A stretch of 64,000 nucleotides of DNA from an uncultured Pantoea sp. (GTDB taxonomy: Bacteria > Pseudomonadota > Gammaproteobacteria > Enterobacterales > Enterobacteriaceae), in assembly GCA_913775175.1 (NCBI GenBank), contig CAJYKU010000010.1, forward strand, positions 100,637 through 164,636, written 5' to 3'. Of this stretch, positions 52,599-61,584 are shown in pieces. A model generated the notes under the pieces. That model was not told where the DNA came from and ran no database searches. It saw nothing but the letters and a program-made list of their open reading frames with translations. Within the stretch, counting starts at the first letter, position 1. The number at the start of each line of letters is the position of its first letter. The position numbers were made by a program, and so were the translations under genes.

Positions 52599-54344
52599 TT
52601 AGTCGTAATAAGGTAATTTACGATCCACACCATTGATATTGACCTGCACAAAGCCAGAAGGCGCAGCTTTGTTGGTTGGAGTACCCACTGCCGTCGCAAC
52701 CGTAATCACACCTTTTTCATTCGCTCCAATTCCCGCCACACCATTATGCAGCCCAAAACGCGCCGCAGGTTTCAGCGTGCCCATTTTAGTGGTATCGGTT
52801 ACTACCGAGAAATCACTCTGAAACAGCGAACAGCTGCCGGTTTCAAAGCGCGTTGGTCCGGTGGTCTTCAGATTGATCAGCGTGTCACCACTGTTGGCCC
52901 GCAGCTTAACCCAGACGACTGCATAGGTGGTCCCTACCCGACTGTAGCGAATATCCAGCACCGCTGGCTGTCCCATATGACAGGCATCAGCCCAGACGGT
53001 TTCCAGTCTTTGCAGGTTAATCCAGGTTTTGCCTGTTCCCGCCATATTAACTGGCGAAGCCGCCGTTCCGGATGGCTGAGAGGCATCCGCTTTGCCAATC
53101 AGCTCCATCACCCACTGCTGGTTGGCGACCGGAAAAAAGAGCTGTCCCAGCCGATACCAGTTATCAGTATCGCTATTATTGGTAACTTTATGCCCACTGT
53201 AATAACCCGCACGCATAGAACCAGTCAGAACAGTTCCGTGATTCTCTTCACGCCGATAGCCATATTCAAATGATGAGAGCCAGCGTGAGCCGCCCATGTC
53301 GTTGGATATCTTGCCGCCCGACTGCAGACCAATCTGCCGCATAATCACGCGGGCATTATTAAGGTTGAGCGGCGTGATACAATCTTCAATGTTCAGCGTA
53401 TCAATGGTCCAGCCACCATCGGAGAGATCGCCGGGATTACGCGTATGCTCAATCCAGACGTTACGCATAATTCCCTGGGTCACACGTGGCATATAGAGAG
53501 TGGCATCACCATAGCCCGTCTGGAAATTACAGTTGCAGATTTCAATGGCGGTCGAGTGATCCCAGCTGCCTTTCGGCGAGTTTGACCAGCCAATATCAAA
53601 TACACGTCCGTAGGTCCAGAGGGTATAGATTTGTTCAAACTTACTATCCAGTGTATCCAGCGCTTTGATCACGGTTCCGCCACTGTTCTGCGCGCGAAAG
53701 CAGTAAATATTAAGCGTGGTTCCTTCAATACAGGTGTTTTCAAAAAATGGCTGCACATTGCTGCACATCTCAGGTGTTATTGTGCCGGTATTCGTAGTGG
53801 TATCAGCAGAGGCCTGACCATGCCAGGTAATGCCTTTAATTGCGGTACGACGCGCTTTAACTTTAAATACCGCACTGGCGCTTTTATCAGAGATGATGGT
53901 GGTACGCGGCAGCGATCCCAGCTCCACATCGTCGCCCTGTAAGCCAAAAAAAGCATTATCAACATCGCTGATATCAATCGGGCTTACCAGAAACTTGCCA
54001 CCGGGAAAACGCACTGAAAGATCGCGGATATTGCCGCTAAAGTTCTGTGCCCATGTCAGCATTCGCTTTACTGCATCGGTGTCATTGGCATAGCCATCAC
54101 CCTTCGCACCAAAGTGATAGACATTCAGGTCGGCCGGATCGTTGATCACGCGCTTCCAGTAGAAACCATTGCCCACTGCCAGTGTGCCACCATCATCGGC
54201 TGCGCTGGTGGTACCAATAAAGCCGGTAAAATCACCGCCGCCGTGAAAAGTGGAATCCGGGTTGTAGCGACGCAGATAAGCAGAATCGCCATTTTTAGCG
54301 GGAACAGTGGTGCGCAGTTCAGCAAAAGAATTAACTTCGATCAT
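52599..54344 (-). CDS. Phage tail-spike exopolysaccharide depolymerase (amylovoran/colanic acid type)
   Basis: A 581-residue protein. The N terminus (MIEVNSFAELRTTVPAKNGD, LRRYNPDSTFHGGGDF, FYWKRV) and the pectate-lyase-like entry YHFGAKGDGYANDTDAV mark a beta-helix spike of the kind carried by Erwinia phages as an EPS depolymerase. The middle has the repeating turns of a right-handed beta-helix and the last 150 residues a jelly-roll-like domain. ATG follows GAGGAGG. Last gene of the lysis cassette. It has no tail genes around it, so it may be released as a free enzyme by lysis. Substrate inferred from family likeness. Confidence 0.82.
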   Translation of the reverse strand: MIEVNSFAELRTTVPAKNGDSAYLRRYNPDSTFHGGGDFTGFIGTTSAADDGGTLAVGNGFYWKRVINDPADLNVYHFGAKGDGYANDTDAVKRMLTWAQNFSGNIRDLSVRFPGGKFLVSPIDISDVDNAFFGLQGDDVELGSLPRTTIISDKSASAVFKVKARRTAIKGITWHGQASADTTTNTGTITPEMCSNVQPFFENTCIEGTTLNIYCFRAQNSGGTVIKALDTLDSKFEQIYTLWTYGRVFDIGWSNSPKGSWDHSTAIEICNCNFQTGYGDATLYMPRVTQGIMRNVWIEHTRNPGDLSDGGWTIDTLNIEDCITPLNLNNARVIMRQIGLQSGGKISNDMGGSRWLSSFEYGYRREENHGTVLTGSMRAGYYSGHKVTNNSDTDNWYRLGQLFFPVANQQWVMELIGKADASQPSGTAASPVNMAGTGKTWINLQRLETVWADACHMGQPAVLDIRYSRVGTTYAVVWVKLRANSGDTLINLKTTGPTRFETGSCSLFQSDFSVVTDTTKMGTLKPAARFGLHNGVAGIGANEKGVITVATAVGTPTNKAAPSGFVQVNINGVDRKLPYYD

Positions 54345-54399
54345 GTTAGCCTCCTCGGCTTTTACAGGTTTAGATAGAAAATTGTGCGAAAGCAGCAGC

Positions 54400-54630
54400 T
54401 CAGCGTGCCGTTGTCCGGCAGTGCTGCTCCCAGATGTCGTTGTGAGTGTTAATGGCACGCACGGTACGAATGTCCATGCGTTCGGCATCGCTGCCATGGG
54501 TATAAATCGGGCTAAACAGTGAACAGGCGGAATCGATAACGACTGGCGCCTCAGGGCTGGTGATATTTCGACTGCTGCAGCTTGTGGCGAGCAGCAGCAG
54601 CATCAAGATTGCTGTTATTAATTTCCACAC
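54400..54630 (-). CDS. Rz1-like outer-membrane spanin (o-spanin)
   Basis: A 76-residue lipoprotein-like protein: MWKLITAILMLLLLATSC is a signal with Cys at 18. The mature part, with SACSLFSPIYTHGSD and NTHNDIWEQHC, has the pattern of LysC/Rz1-type spanins. Start is GTG with AGGAGG 6 nt upstream. It begins inside the Rz-like gene in another frame and overlaps it by 80 nt, the usual nested or overlapping spanin layout. With Rz it would fuse inner and outer membranes in the last step of lysis. Confidence 0.8.
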   Translation of the reverse strand: MWKLITAILMLLLLATSCSSRNITSPEAPVVIDSACSLFSPIYTHGSDAERMDIRTVRAINTHNDIWEQHCRTTAR

Positions 54631-54838
54631 CTCGGGCCTCCTCGCGTTGCTGCTGCTGATTTACCACAACTGCCTGCGCTGCCGTTTTTTCAGCCTGGTC
54701 CTTAGCTGATTTGACCTGCTGCTCAGCTTTGCCAATTTTTTTTCCCCCTGCATAACTAGCCAGTAGTGCAGCAAGAATGCCGCCGGGAATCGCCAGCCAG
54801 TGCCAGTTCCCTGCCAGCAGAGAAAACAGAAATTTCAT
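54551..54838 (-). CDS. Rz-like inner-membrane spanin (i-spanin)
   Basis: A 95-residue protein with an N-terminal membrane anchor (14-29: IPGGILAALLASYAGG) and a long charged coiled coil (KAEQQVKSAKDQAEKTAAQ, QQQQREEARGVEINNSNLDAA). It is the expected i-spanin. Start overlaps the holin stop by 4 nt, and the Rz1-like gene begins within it. Confidence 0.8.
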   Translation of the reverse strand: MKFLFSLLAGNWHWLAIPGGILAALLASYAGGKKIGKAEQQVKSAKDQAEKTAAQAVVVNQQQQREEARGVEINNSNLDAAAARHKLQQSKYHQP

Positions 54839-55185
54839 GATTTATCCTCCAGTTCGCTGCGCTTATCCGCCAGTTTCTTTTGTCGTACAAATTGAGCCAT
54901 TATTCCCATTGCCACCATAAAAGCGCCGATCATGCCGAGATAGTTATGTGGCAGAACCGCCTTGATATCCGGTGGCAGGGTTTTCCATGCATCCAGCGCC
55001 GAGGCGGGAAAAGATTGCACCCAGGCACTGAGCATTGATCCGAATGAGGTCAGCCATAGTGACCAGGTTTTAAATAGCAATCGGGCGTGTTTAACAAACT
55101 CCAGCGTAGTGAAGCGCTGGAGCAGCAGCAGCAAGATAAATAGTGATAGCACCGCAGTTAAAAAGAGTAGCCATTTCATATTCAT
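54835..55185 (-). CDS. Phage holin
   Basis: A 116-residue membrane protein. An N-terminal hydrophobic stretch (4-24) is followed by LEFVKHARLLFKTWSLWLTSFG, which resembles the holins of lambdoid phages encoded just before Rz, and a C-terminal membrane segment (NYLGMIGAFMVAMGIMAQFV). The tail is charged. It would permeabilise the inner membrane and release the endolysin. It overlaps both neighbours by 4 nt (ATGA), typical of a lysis cassette. Confidence 0.75.
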   Translation of the reverse strand: MNMKWLLFLTAVLSLFILLLLLQRFTTLEFVKHARLLFKTWSLWLTSFGSMLSAWVQSFPASALDAWKTLPPDIKAVLPHNYLGMIGAFMVAMGIMAQFVRQKKLADKRSELEDKS

Positions 55186-55649
55186 AGCAGCCCCCGATAG
55201 ATGTTATAGGTGCCGCTGCGCATCACCTCCGCATGACGGCGTGCCCGACCGCGGGTCTGTCTGGCCCACAAACTGTCGAGCATGGCATTAGCGGCAGCAT
55301 CAAAGTTGCTTTGCGCAATCGAAGTCAGCATGTCGCGAAATAGCGCCAGGCCATCAACGCCCATCTGATACGCCATGCTGATCAGCGCATCAGTTCGGGC
55401 CTGATTGCACGTCAGCAGAGCCTGGTGAATCAGTTGACGCTGCTGCATCTCCTGCATCTTTGCCTCAATAATGCACTGCTTCCATACATCGCCAGCGCGG
55501 CGCGGCACCCTGAAGATGTAGTTGCTTAGCGAAGCACCCTTTGGGCCAATGCGAATACCACCAGCAACGGTAGGAAAGCCCTGCGTATCGAGATAGGGTG
55601 CTTCGCGATACCCCTCTTCAAAATTTAAAATGGCAATAATCTGGCTCAT
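55182..55649 (-). CDS. Phage endolysin (GH24, T4-lysozyme type)
   Basis: A 155-residue lysozyme. The catalytic residues align with T4 lysozyme E11/D20/T26 as E12, D21 and T27 (NFEEGYREAPYLDTQGFPT). ALISMAYQMGVDGLALF corresponds to the T4-type central helices. No signal-anchor precedes the enzyme, so it should be cytoplasmic and holin-released. The start MSQIIAIL has AGAGGAACGG before it; a Met 15 codons upstream is rejected. First of the overlapping lysis genes. Confidence 0.87.
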   Translation of the reverse strand: MSQIIAILNFEEGYREAPYLDTQGFPTVAGGIRIGPKGASLSNYIFRVPRRAGDVWKQCIIEAKMQEMQQRQLIHQALLTCNQARTDALISMAYQMGVDGLALFRDMLTSIAQSNFDAAANAMLDSLWARQTRGRARRHAEVMRSGTYNIYRGLL

Positions 55650-55828
55650 ATCCGTTCCTCTTTTAAGGCGCGCGACAGGGAGTATGCTGCGCACCGTTCA
55701 GACACACTTAAACACCCCTGATCAGTCAGCATGAGGCGCAGGCTCCGGTTCAGCTCAACGCTCAAGCGTGGTTAAACAGTGGGCAATGGAAAAACGATCC
55801 GTTCAGTGCTGGAAACAAAGCATGGAGA

Positions 55829-56107
55829 TCAATTAACTGCGTAGAGATGGACATGGGGTAAACAGCAGTTATCAAAACTGGCTCTCTCCCCTTGTGAGCG
55901 TTCAGGAGCCAGTACAGCACGCTCAACCCTGGAGCGGATTTCACGCTGACAGATACGCTCAGCAGTGCGCAGTACCACCTCCTCACATTCAAAAACAGAT
56001 GTGCTGCTGATACCAGAATTGAGATGGGTCAGTGACTGACGTCTTCGGTGACGCCGGGTACGCGCATTGCCGGTAAATACTGACTTGCCATATTGAATAA
56101 TCGCCAT
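55829..56107 (-). CDS. Small Arg-rich protein at the head of the lysis cassette
   Basis: A 92-residue protein I do not recognise. An N-terminal MAIIQYGKSVFTGNARTRRHRRR is very basic; the C-terminal half has ECEEVVLRTAERICQREIRSRVERAV, a probable amphipathic helix. There are two cysteine clusters. A very strong SD (AGGAGGAG) lies 5 nt before ATG, which is the main reason to believe it. It is 180 nt before the endolysin gene on the same strand, so it may be a regulator or antiterminator. This is a guess from position only. Confidence 0.45.
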   Translation of the reverse strand: MAIIQYGKSVFTGNARTRRHRRRQSLTHLNSGISSTSVFECEEVVLRTAERICQREIRSRVERAVLAPERSQGERASFDNCCLPHVHLYAVN

Positions 56108-56515
56108 AACTCCTCCTGTAAATGAGTTTTTGGCGATGGGGTGGCAAACAGAGGATTCAGAGATGCCAGCGCATCTGCGAGACGCCAGGATCACCCACGA
56201 TTCGCTGTCCCGCCCGTTAAAAAACGACCAGGTAAAAGCAGAGAGAAGTGAAGGCAGGAGAGAACTGACAACGCTGCTGAGTGCGTATCCACCCCATCCC
56301 AAAATTCACTGATTTTGAGTGGGTAGTTTCGCGCTTGTGCAGCGCCTCAATTGTTTAAGAGCAGGCCTATCCGGGCACAGTGATTTCGTCCATCGATGGT
56401 CAAATTATTAACAGCTTCTAATCTTTTAGCAAACACCAACAGTTAATTTTTTATTCACTAATGGTTAACTTTATGATTTCAGCCAGATTATTTTTTTGCT
56501 TCTGCCCTGTCAGTC
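56108..56515. other. Control region between repressor and lysis genes
   Basis: About 400 nt without a gene. It contains a near-perfect copy of the repressor-gene palindrome (56454-56468) and AT-rich stretches, and should hold the promoter of the lysis genes. Confidence 0.55.
56454..56468 (-). promoter_or_regulatory. Operator copy 1, upstream of the lysis genes
   Basis: TTAACCATTAGTGAA on the minus strand, identical at 14 of 15 positions to the palindrome at the repressor start. It lies about 350 nt upstream of the Arg-rich protein start. Confidence 0.65.
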
Positions 56516-57244
56516 TTAGCCCAGTATCTGATATTCACGCGCCTGACTCAGAATGACGCGGGCAACAATCTGCAGTGCAGCGGTTTCATCGAGCGTGAGA
56601 TACCAGGTTTCGTAACGTTTGTTATCTGAGATCACTGCGACTTTTTTATGTTGCAGCTGCAAACGCTTGAGATAGAGTTGATTGTCCAGCGTAAACAGAT
56701 AGATGCCATCGCCATCAAAGTGATTAATGCTGATATCAACAAATAGCTGATCGCGGGGTGCAAAGGTACCGGCCATTGAGTCGCTGTTCAGAGCAATCAA
56801 CCGGATATTCTCAGCCGGACGACCGTTAAACAGTACACGTGCTTCATCTACACCATACTCAATTGCCCGAATCGTTTCTGCCAGCTCATCGCGCGCACTG
56901 ATGCCGCACGGACTGTGCTGACCAATATCAAGACTCTCAACGCGAAACACCGGTTCTGTCGTGAGCTGATGCTGTGTAAATGCGCTATCCGGCGTCTCCA
57001 TGCCAAACTGCAACCACTCGACACGTACGCCCAGCAATTCACTGAGCGCCAGTAATTTTCCATCATCCGGTATCGACTGAGCGTTAAACCATTTCCACAC
57101 TCCCGGCGTTGAGATTTTGTACCCTTTATGCTGTAACGCCTGAGCAATCTGCTTGTTTCGTCCATGTCCGACAATTCCCGCACTGTTACATGCGGCAATC
57201 AGCCTGGCAGTGAAGGCGTGTTTATTACTCTCTTTTTTAACCAT
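56516..57244 (-). CDS. Phage CI-like repressor with S24 (LexA-type) peptidase domain
   Basis: A 242-residue transcriptional repressor. The N-terminal CI-type helix-turn-helix domain covers about 10-80 (RNKQIAQALQHKGYKISTPGVWKWF). The C-terminal S24 domain has the catalytic Ser at 156 (NSDSMAGTFAPRD) and Lys at 193 (LYLKRLQ). The C113-G114 bond in QHSPCGIS is a possible self-cleavage site, as in UmuD, but unconfirmed. RecA-stimulated self-cleavage would make the cassette DNA-damage inducible. A palindrome overlaps its start codon, so autoregulation is likely. Transcribed in the same direction as the lysis genes it presumably controls. Confidence 0.87.
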   Translation of the reverse strand: MVKKESNKHAFTARLIAACNSAGIVGHGRNKQIAQALQHKGYKISTPGVWKWFNAQSIPDDGKLLALSELLGVRVEWLQFGMETPDSAFTQHQLTTEPVFRVESLDIGQHSPCGISARDELAETIRAIEYGVDEARVLFNGRPAENIRLIALNSDSMAGTFAPRDQLFVDISINHFDGDGIYLFTLDNQLYLKRLQLQHKKVAVISDNKRYETWYLTLDETAALQIVARVILSQAREYQILG

Positions 57245-57251
57245 TAGTTAA
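57237..57251. promoter_or_regulatory. Operator copy 2, at the repressor start codon
   Basis: TTAACCATTAGTTAA, a perfect TTAAC-N5-GTTAA palindrome that overlaps the repressor ATG (57242-57244). Confidence 0.7.
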
Positions 57252-57737
57252 TTGTCTGCCATCAGTAAAAGACTGAATGTTATTTTGGTTTTTGCTGCCA
57301 GTTCATTTTATATTACCGTTAGTTTACTACTCACGCGATATTATCAATGAAGCTGGAGGATTATTATCCCTGTCAGCCCGGGCTAAACCAGCAATGAATG
57401 TGTGACCGCGTGTTCTGACAGGGGTTTTCAGGATTCTTCTGTTTGTCCCCGACCAGCGCCTATACCAAAAAATGGGCGAAAAGCGGCTGACGTGCCACAG
57501 AGCACAGAGAAATTTCGAAAAGCTGTGATATTAAGTGGATCTAAAGCACACTATTTTTAGCAACGCAGACCGCCTGACTCTCCCAGGAGTGGCTGGCTGA
57601 CTCTGCCGCCACCCGGCTTCGCCAGTATGTGTGATAAAAACAGTAACAGAGGGCGGCAGCTATCTGCCGCATGCGAACCCGCTTTGTGCGCTCGCAGAGA
57701 GGCGACGTGCAACAATATTAGCAGAGGGATTTGAGGC
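57245..57737. other. Gene-free junction between phage cassette and proBA
   Basis: About 490 nt with two operator-like sites near the repressor and otherwise no recognised gene. In E. coli the tRNA gene thrW, a phage integration site, follows proA. I saw no tRNA here, and no att-type direct repeat was evident by eye. Confidence 0.4.
57312..57326. promoter_or_regulatory. Operator copy 3, upstream of the repressor
   Basis: ATTACCGTTAGTTTA agrees with the perfect palindrome at 57237-57251 at 11 of 15 positions. Core ACCGTTAGTT against ACCATTAGTT differs at one base. It lies about 70 nt upstream of the repressor start, where its promoter is expected. Confidence 0.5.
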
Positions 57738-57765
57738 AAAAAAATGGGCACCCTGACGGGTGCCC
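57738..57765 (-). terminator. Terminator of proBA
   Basis: GGGCACCC-TGAC-GGGTGCCC hairpin (57746-57765), followed on the minus strand by a run of seven T after one A, 21 nt past the proA stop. Confidence 0.88.
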
Positions 57766-57785
57766 GGCGTCAGACAGTGCGACCG

Positions 57786-59039
57786 CTAGCGGCGCAGCGT
57801 ATCGTCACCCCAGCCAATCCATTTATAGGTTGTCAACGCTTCCAGACCCATCGGCCCGCGTGCGTGCAGTTTCTGCGTGCTGACCGCGACTTCTGCACCA
57901 AGGCCAAACTGACCGCCATCAGTAAAACGCGTACTGGCGTTAACATAGACAGCGGATGAATCTACCTGCTGTACAAATGCATTTGCCTGCCGGATGCTGC
58001 GGGTCAGAATGCCGTCAGAGTGCTGGGTGCCATATTCCCGGATGTGAGCAATCGCTTCATCCATATCAGCCACCAGCCTGACATTGAGGTCATTCGACAG
58101 CCACTCATCGCGATAGTCTGCGTCACTCACCGCAACTACGCTGGCGGGGCCGTTTTGCAGCAGGGCAATGATATTTGCATCCGCATGCAGCGTTATCCCC
58201 TCTTCTGCCATCCGGTGCAGAAAAGCGGGTATAAACTGATCGCATTGATCGCGATGGATCAACAGCGTTTCAACTGAGTTGCAGGCACTCGGCCGCTGTT
58301 TTTTGGCGTTAACGATGATCTCCAGAGCGGCATCACACTCCATACTTTGATCGAGATAGAGGTGACAGACACCAATACCGCCAGTGATCACCGGGATCGT
58401 CGCATGTTCGCGGCAGAGCCTATGTAAGCCGGCACCGCCACGCGGGATCAGCATATCGACATAGCGATCCAGCTTCAGCAACTGATTCACCAGCTCGCGA
58501 TCGGGGTTCTCTATGGCCTGAACTGCTGCTGCCGGCAGATTATGCCTGATCATTGCCCGCTGAATGACTCTGACCGTGGCCGCGTTCGTGCGCCATGTCT
58601 CTTTGCCGCCGCGCAGAATTGCCGCATTGCCGGTTTTCAGACAGAGCGCAGCAACATCTACCGTAACGTTAGGTCGCGCCTCATAAATCACCCCAACCAC
58701 GCCCAGCGGTACACGACGTCGCTCAATGCGCAGGCCGCTGTCGAGCTGCCCACCATCAATCAGCTGCCCAACCGGGTCGGCGAGCTGACAAACCTGCCGT
58801 ACATCATCAGCGATGCTCTTTAGCCGCTCCGGATCCAGCTTCAGACGATCAAGCAGCGCTGCACTCATGCCATTCTGACGCGCATCTGCCAGATCCTGCT
58901 CATTGGCCGCCAGAATCTCTGCATGATCCGCTTCCAGCTCCTGCGCCAGCGTCAGCAGCACCTGATTTTTTTCTGCGGTGGAGAGCGCAGCCAGTGCATA
59001 TGATGCAGCCCGTGCCGCTTTACCCATCTCTTCCAGCAT
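57786..59039 (-). CDS. proA: Gamma-glutamyl phosphate reductase ProA
   Basis: Second enzyme of proline synthesis: NADPH-dependent reduction of glutamyl-5-phosphate. 417 residues, normal length. [32 protein letters not shown] is the conserved cofactor region and [17 protein letters not shown] holds the catalytic Cys near residue 255. Second gene of proB-proA, 10 nt after proB. Upstream partner proB makes its substrate. Confidence 0.97.
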   Translation of the reverse strand: MLEEMGKAARAASYALAALSTAEKNQVLLTLAQELEADHAEILAANEQDLADARQNGMSAALLDRLKLDPERLKSIADDVRQVCQLADPVGQLIDGGQLDSGLRIERRRVPLGVVGVIYEARPNVTVDVAALCLKTGNAAILRGGKETWRTNAATVRVIQRAMIRHNLPAAAVQAIENPDRELVNQLLKLDRYVDMLIPRGGAGLHRLCREHATIPVITGGIGVCHLYLDQSMECDAALEIIVNAKKQRPSACNSVETLLIHRDQCDQFIPAFLHRMAEEGITLHADANIIALLQNGPASVVAVSDADYRDEWLSNDLNVRLVADMDEAIAHIREYGTQHSDGILTRSIRQANAFVQQVDSSAVYVNASTRFTDGGQFGLGAEVAVSTQKLHARGPMGLEALTTYKWIGWGDDTLRR

Positions 59040-59049
59040 TCATAACTCC

Positions 59050-60153
59050 TTAACTGACAATCATATCGTCGCGATGTACAGCAACCGGGCCATACTCATA
59101 TCCGAGAATATCACCAATCTCCTGGCTGTGATGACCGGCAATCATGCGCATTGCATCGCTGTTATAGCGGGTTACGCCGTGAGCCACATCCCGTCCCAGC
59201 AGGTTACGGATACGAATAACTTCGCCACGGGAAAAATTGCCCTGCACCTCGCGGATCCCTTTTGGCAGCAGTGAACTGCCGCGCTCCAGCACTGCCGTAA
59301 GCGCGCCATCATCAATAGTGATCTCTCCCGCCGGAGGCGCACCAAAAATCCAGCGCTTGCGACTTTCCAGCGGTGACTGCTGTGCATGAAAGCGGGTGCC
59401 TACCGGCTTACCATTAAGGACATCGCTGATTACATCAGGACGGCTGCCAGCGGCAATAATTACATCAATGCCAGCACGGCAGGCAACATCCGCCGCCTGC
59501 AGTTTGGTTGCCATACCGCCAGTACCGAGTCCGGAGACGCTGCCGCCTGCCAGCGTACGCAGCGCATCATCAATCTGATGGACATCACCAATCAGTTCTG
59601 CCTGCGGGTTAGTACGCGGATCGGCGGTAAACAGCCCCTGCTGATCGGTAAGCAGCAGCAGCTTGTCTGCGCCACCCAGCATCGCCGCCAGCGCCGAGAG
59701 ATTATCGTTATCACCGACTTTGATCTCAGCCGTTGCAACCGCATCGTTTTCGTTAATTACCGGCACAATATGGTTATCCAGCAGCGCCCGTAGCATATCG
59801 CGCGCATAGAGAAAACGTTCACGATCTTCCATATCGGCGCGCGTCAGCAGCATCTGTCCGATATGAATGCCATAGATAGAAAAAAGCTGTTCCCATAACT
59901 GAATCAGACGGCTCTGCCCCACCGCAGCCAGCAGCTGCTTTGAGGCGATGGTAGGTGGCAGTTCCGGGTAACCAAGGTGTTCGCGCCCGGCAGCAATCGC
60001 GCCCGAGGTAACAATAACAATACGATGGCCCGCCGCATGCAGCTGCGCACACTGACGAACCAGTTCCACCATATGCGCCCGATTCAGCCGGCGCGATCCG
60101 CCGGTGAGGACGCTGGTACCCAATTTGACCACCAGGGTCTGACTGCCACTCAT
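59050..60153 (-). CDS. proB: Glutamate 5-kinase ProB
   Basis: First enzyme of proline synthesis, feedback-inhibited by proline in the family. 367 residues: an amino-acid kinase domain ([48 protein letters not shown]) and a C-terminal PUA domain (about 275-367). The start MSGSQTLVV has AGGAAAAT before it; an ATG-equivalent 25 codons upstream is rejected because E. coli ProB starts here. Divergent from phoE, as in E. coli. Confidence 0.96.
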   Translation of the reverse strand: MSGSQTLVVKLGTSVLTGGSRRLNRAHMVELVRQCAQLHAAGHRIVIVTSGAIAAGREHLGYPELPPTIASKQLLAAVGQSRLIQLWEQLFSIYGIHIGQMLLTRADMEDRERFLYARDMLRALLDNHIVPVINENDAVATAEIKVGDNDNLSALAAMLGGADKLLLLTDQQGLFTADPRTNPQAELIGDVHQIDDALRTLAGGSVSGLGTGGMATKLQAADVACRAGIDVIIAAGSRPDVISDVLNGKPVGTRFHAQQSPLESRKRWIFGAPPAGEITIDDGALTAVLERGSSLLPKGIREVQGNFSRGEVIRIRNLLGRDVAHGVTRYNSDAMRMIAGHHSQEIGDILGYEYGPVAVHRDDMIVS

Positions 60154-60277
60154 ATTTTCCTGCCATCTGTGAAAAAATCTGCCAGTGGACGTTTTATCAG
60201 GAGTCGGCGAGGAAGCCAACAGCAGCACCAGGAAAAGGGCGAATTTCCTGCCGGCATATGCTGTCCTGTTGTTTTTT

Positions 60278-60306
60278 CTGTCATGTTAATCGCGTAAATG
60301 TGTCAT
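60278..60306 (+). promoter_or_regulatory. Pho-box-like half sites upstream of phoE
   Basis: CTGTCAT (60278-60284) and GTGTCAT (60300-60306) lie exactly 22 bp apart, two turns of the 11-bp PhoB repeat. The units expected between and after them are poor matches. It is a plausible PhoB site about 90-115 nt before the porin start. Confidence 0.45.
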
Positions 60307-60393
60307 AAAGGTTTAAACAACCCTCAGTAAGATTCTCCCCGCTTTAACTCTTTCACAAATAACCAGAATTTTACTCATTGGGATTGATAGCAA

Positions 60394-61488
60394 ATGAAGA
60401 AGAGCACACTGGCACTGGTTGTTTCCGCACTGGTACTCACTTCCACTGCACAGGCCGCAGAAATCTATAATAAAGATGGCAACAAGCTGGATCTTTATGG
60501 TCGCGTTAAGGGAATGCACTACTTCAGCGATAACGCTGGCGCGGATGGCGACAAAACCTATATTCGCCTGGGCTTTAAAGGTCAGACGCAAATCAACGAT
60601 CTGATCACGGGCTACGGTCAGTGGGAATATCAGTTTCAGGGCAATCGTTCAGAGGGTAGCGATGCTAATAATGGCAACAAAACCCGTCTTGGTTTTGCGG
60701 GCCTGAAATTTGGTGACTATGGTTCTATCGATTATGGCCGTAACTATGGCGTGCTGTATGACGTGGAAGCCTGGACCGACGTTTTCCCGGAATTTGGTGG
60801 TGATGGCACCGCACGTACTGATAATTTTATGGCTGCACGTACTACAGGCGTTGCAACCTATCGTAACAGCAACTTTTTTGGTCTGGTTGATGGTCTGCGC
60901 TTTGCTCTGCAGTATCAGGGTAAAAACGATTCTGGCAGCGCCAATAGCCGCGGTAACGCAGCCGATACCAGCACGCAAAATGGCGATGGCTATGGCGCAT
61001 CCCTGGGATATACCTTTGGCGATAGCGGCGTCAGCGTGATGTCAGCGATTACCTCATCCGATCGCACTATTCAGCAGCAGCAGCCGCAGTTACTGGGACA
61101 TGGCGATAAAGCTGAATCCTGGGGGGCGGGGATTAAATATGATGCCAACAGTGTTTATCTTGCCACTATCTACACCGAAACACGCAATATGACGCCAATC
61201 GGCACGCGCGGCTTTGCGAACAAAGCGCAAAACATCGAAGCAGTGGCTCAGTATCAGTTTGATTTCGGTCTGCGCCCTTCACTCGGCTATGTGCAGACCA
61301 AAGGCAAGGATATTGAAGGAATCGGCGATGCGGATCTGGTGAAATATGTTGATGTCGCGCTGACTTACTATTTCAACAAAAACATGTCCACCATGGTGGA
61401 TTACAAGATCAATCAGCTGGATAACAACAACAAGCTGGGTCTGAACAGTGATGATGTCGTTGCCGTGGCGCTGACTTATCAGTTCTGA
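60394..61488 (+). CDS. phoE: Outer membrane porin PhoE
   Basis: A 364-residue trimeric general porin. A 21-residue signal peptide ends AQAAEIYN. The barrel sequence follows E. coli PhoE closely ([50 protein letters not shown]-terminal VALTYQF). It is divergent from proBA, the PhoE position in E. coli. The L3 constriction loop reads [10 protein letters not shown] instead of DNFMTKRASG, so the Lys that gives PhoE its anion preference is Ala here. The name therefore rests on synteny and overall likeness; channel selectivity may differ. Confidence 0.85.
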   Translation: MKKSTLALVVSALVLTSTAQAAEIYNKDGNKLDLYGRVKGMHYFSDNAGADGDKTYIRLGFKGQTQINDLITGYGQWEYQFQGNRSEGSDANNGNKTRLGFAGLKFGDYGSIDYGRNYGVLYDVEAWTDVFPEFGGDGTARTDNFMAARTTGVATYRNSNFFGLVDGLRFALQYQGKNDSGSANSRGNAADTSTQNGDGYGASLGYTFGDSGVSVMSAITSSDRTIQQQQPQLLGHGDKAESWGAGIKYDANSVYLATIYTETRNMTPIGTRGFANKAQNIEAVAQYQFDFGLRPSLGYVQTKGKDIEGIGDADLVKYVDVALTYYFNKNMSTMVDYKINQLDNNNKLGLNSDDVVAVALTYQF

Positions 61489-61537
61489 TGCTGCCGGGCG
61501 TTATGCAGCCGGATAGCAGATAGCGCCAATGTGCGGT

Positions 61538-61571
61538 AAAAAAAGAGCCAGCTTAGCAGCGGCTCTTTTTT
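61538..61571. terminator. Bidirectional terminator between phoE and crl
   Basis: An A-run, GAGCC, an 11-nt loop, GGCTC and a T-run form a terminator usable on both strands. It lies between the convergent genes. Confidence 0.9.
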
Positions 61572-61584
61572 GTTTTCGGTGTGT

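Noticed and set aside
57252..57737. Possible tRNA-Thr (thrW) or att site downstream of proA
   Set aside because: Looked for because E. coli has thrW there; no cloverleaf, T-loop motif or clear direct repeat with the other end of the phage block was seen.
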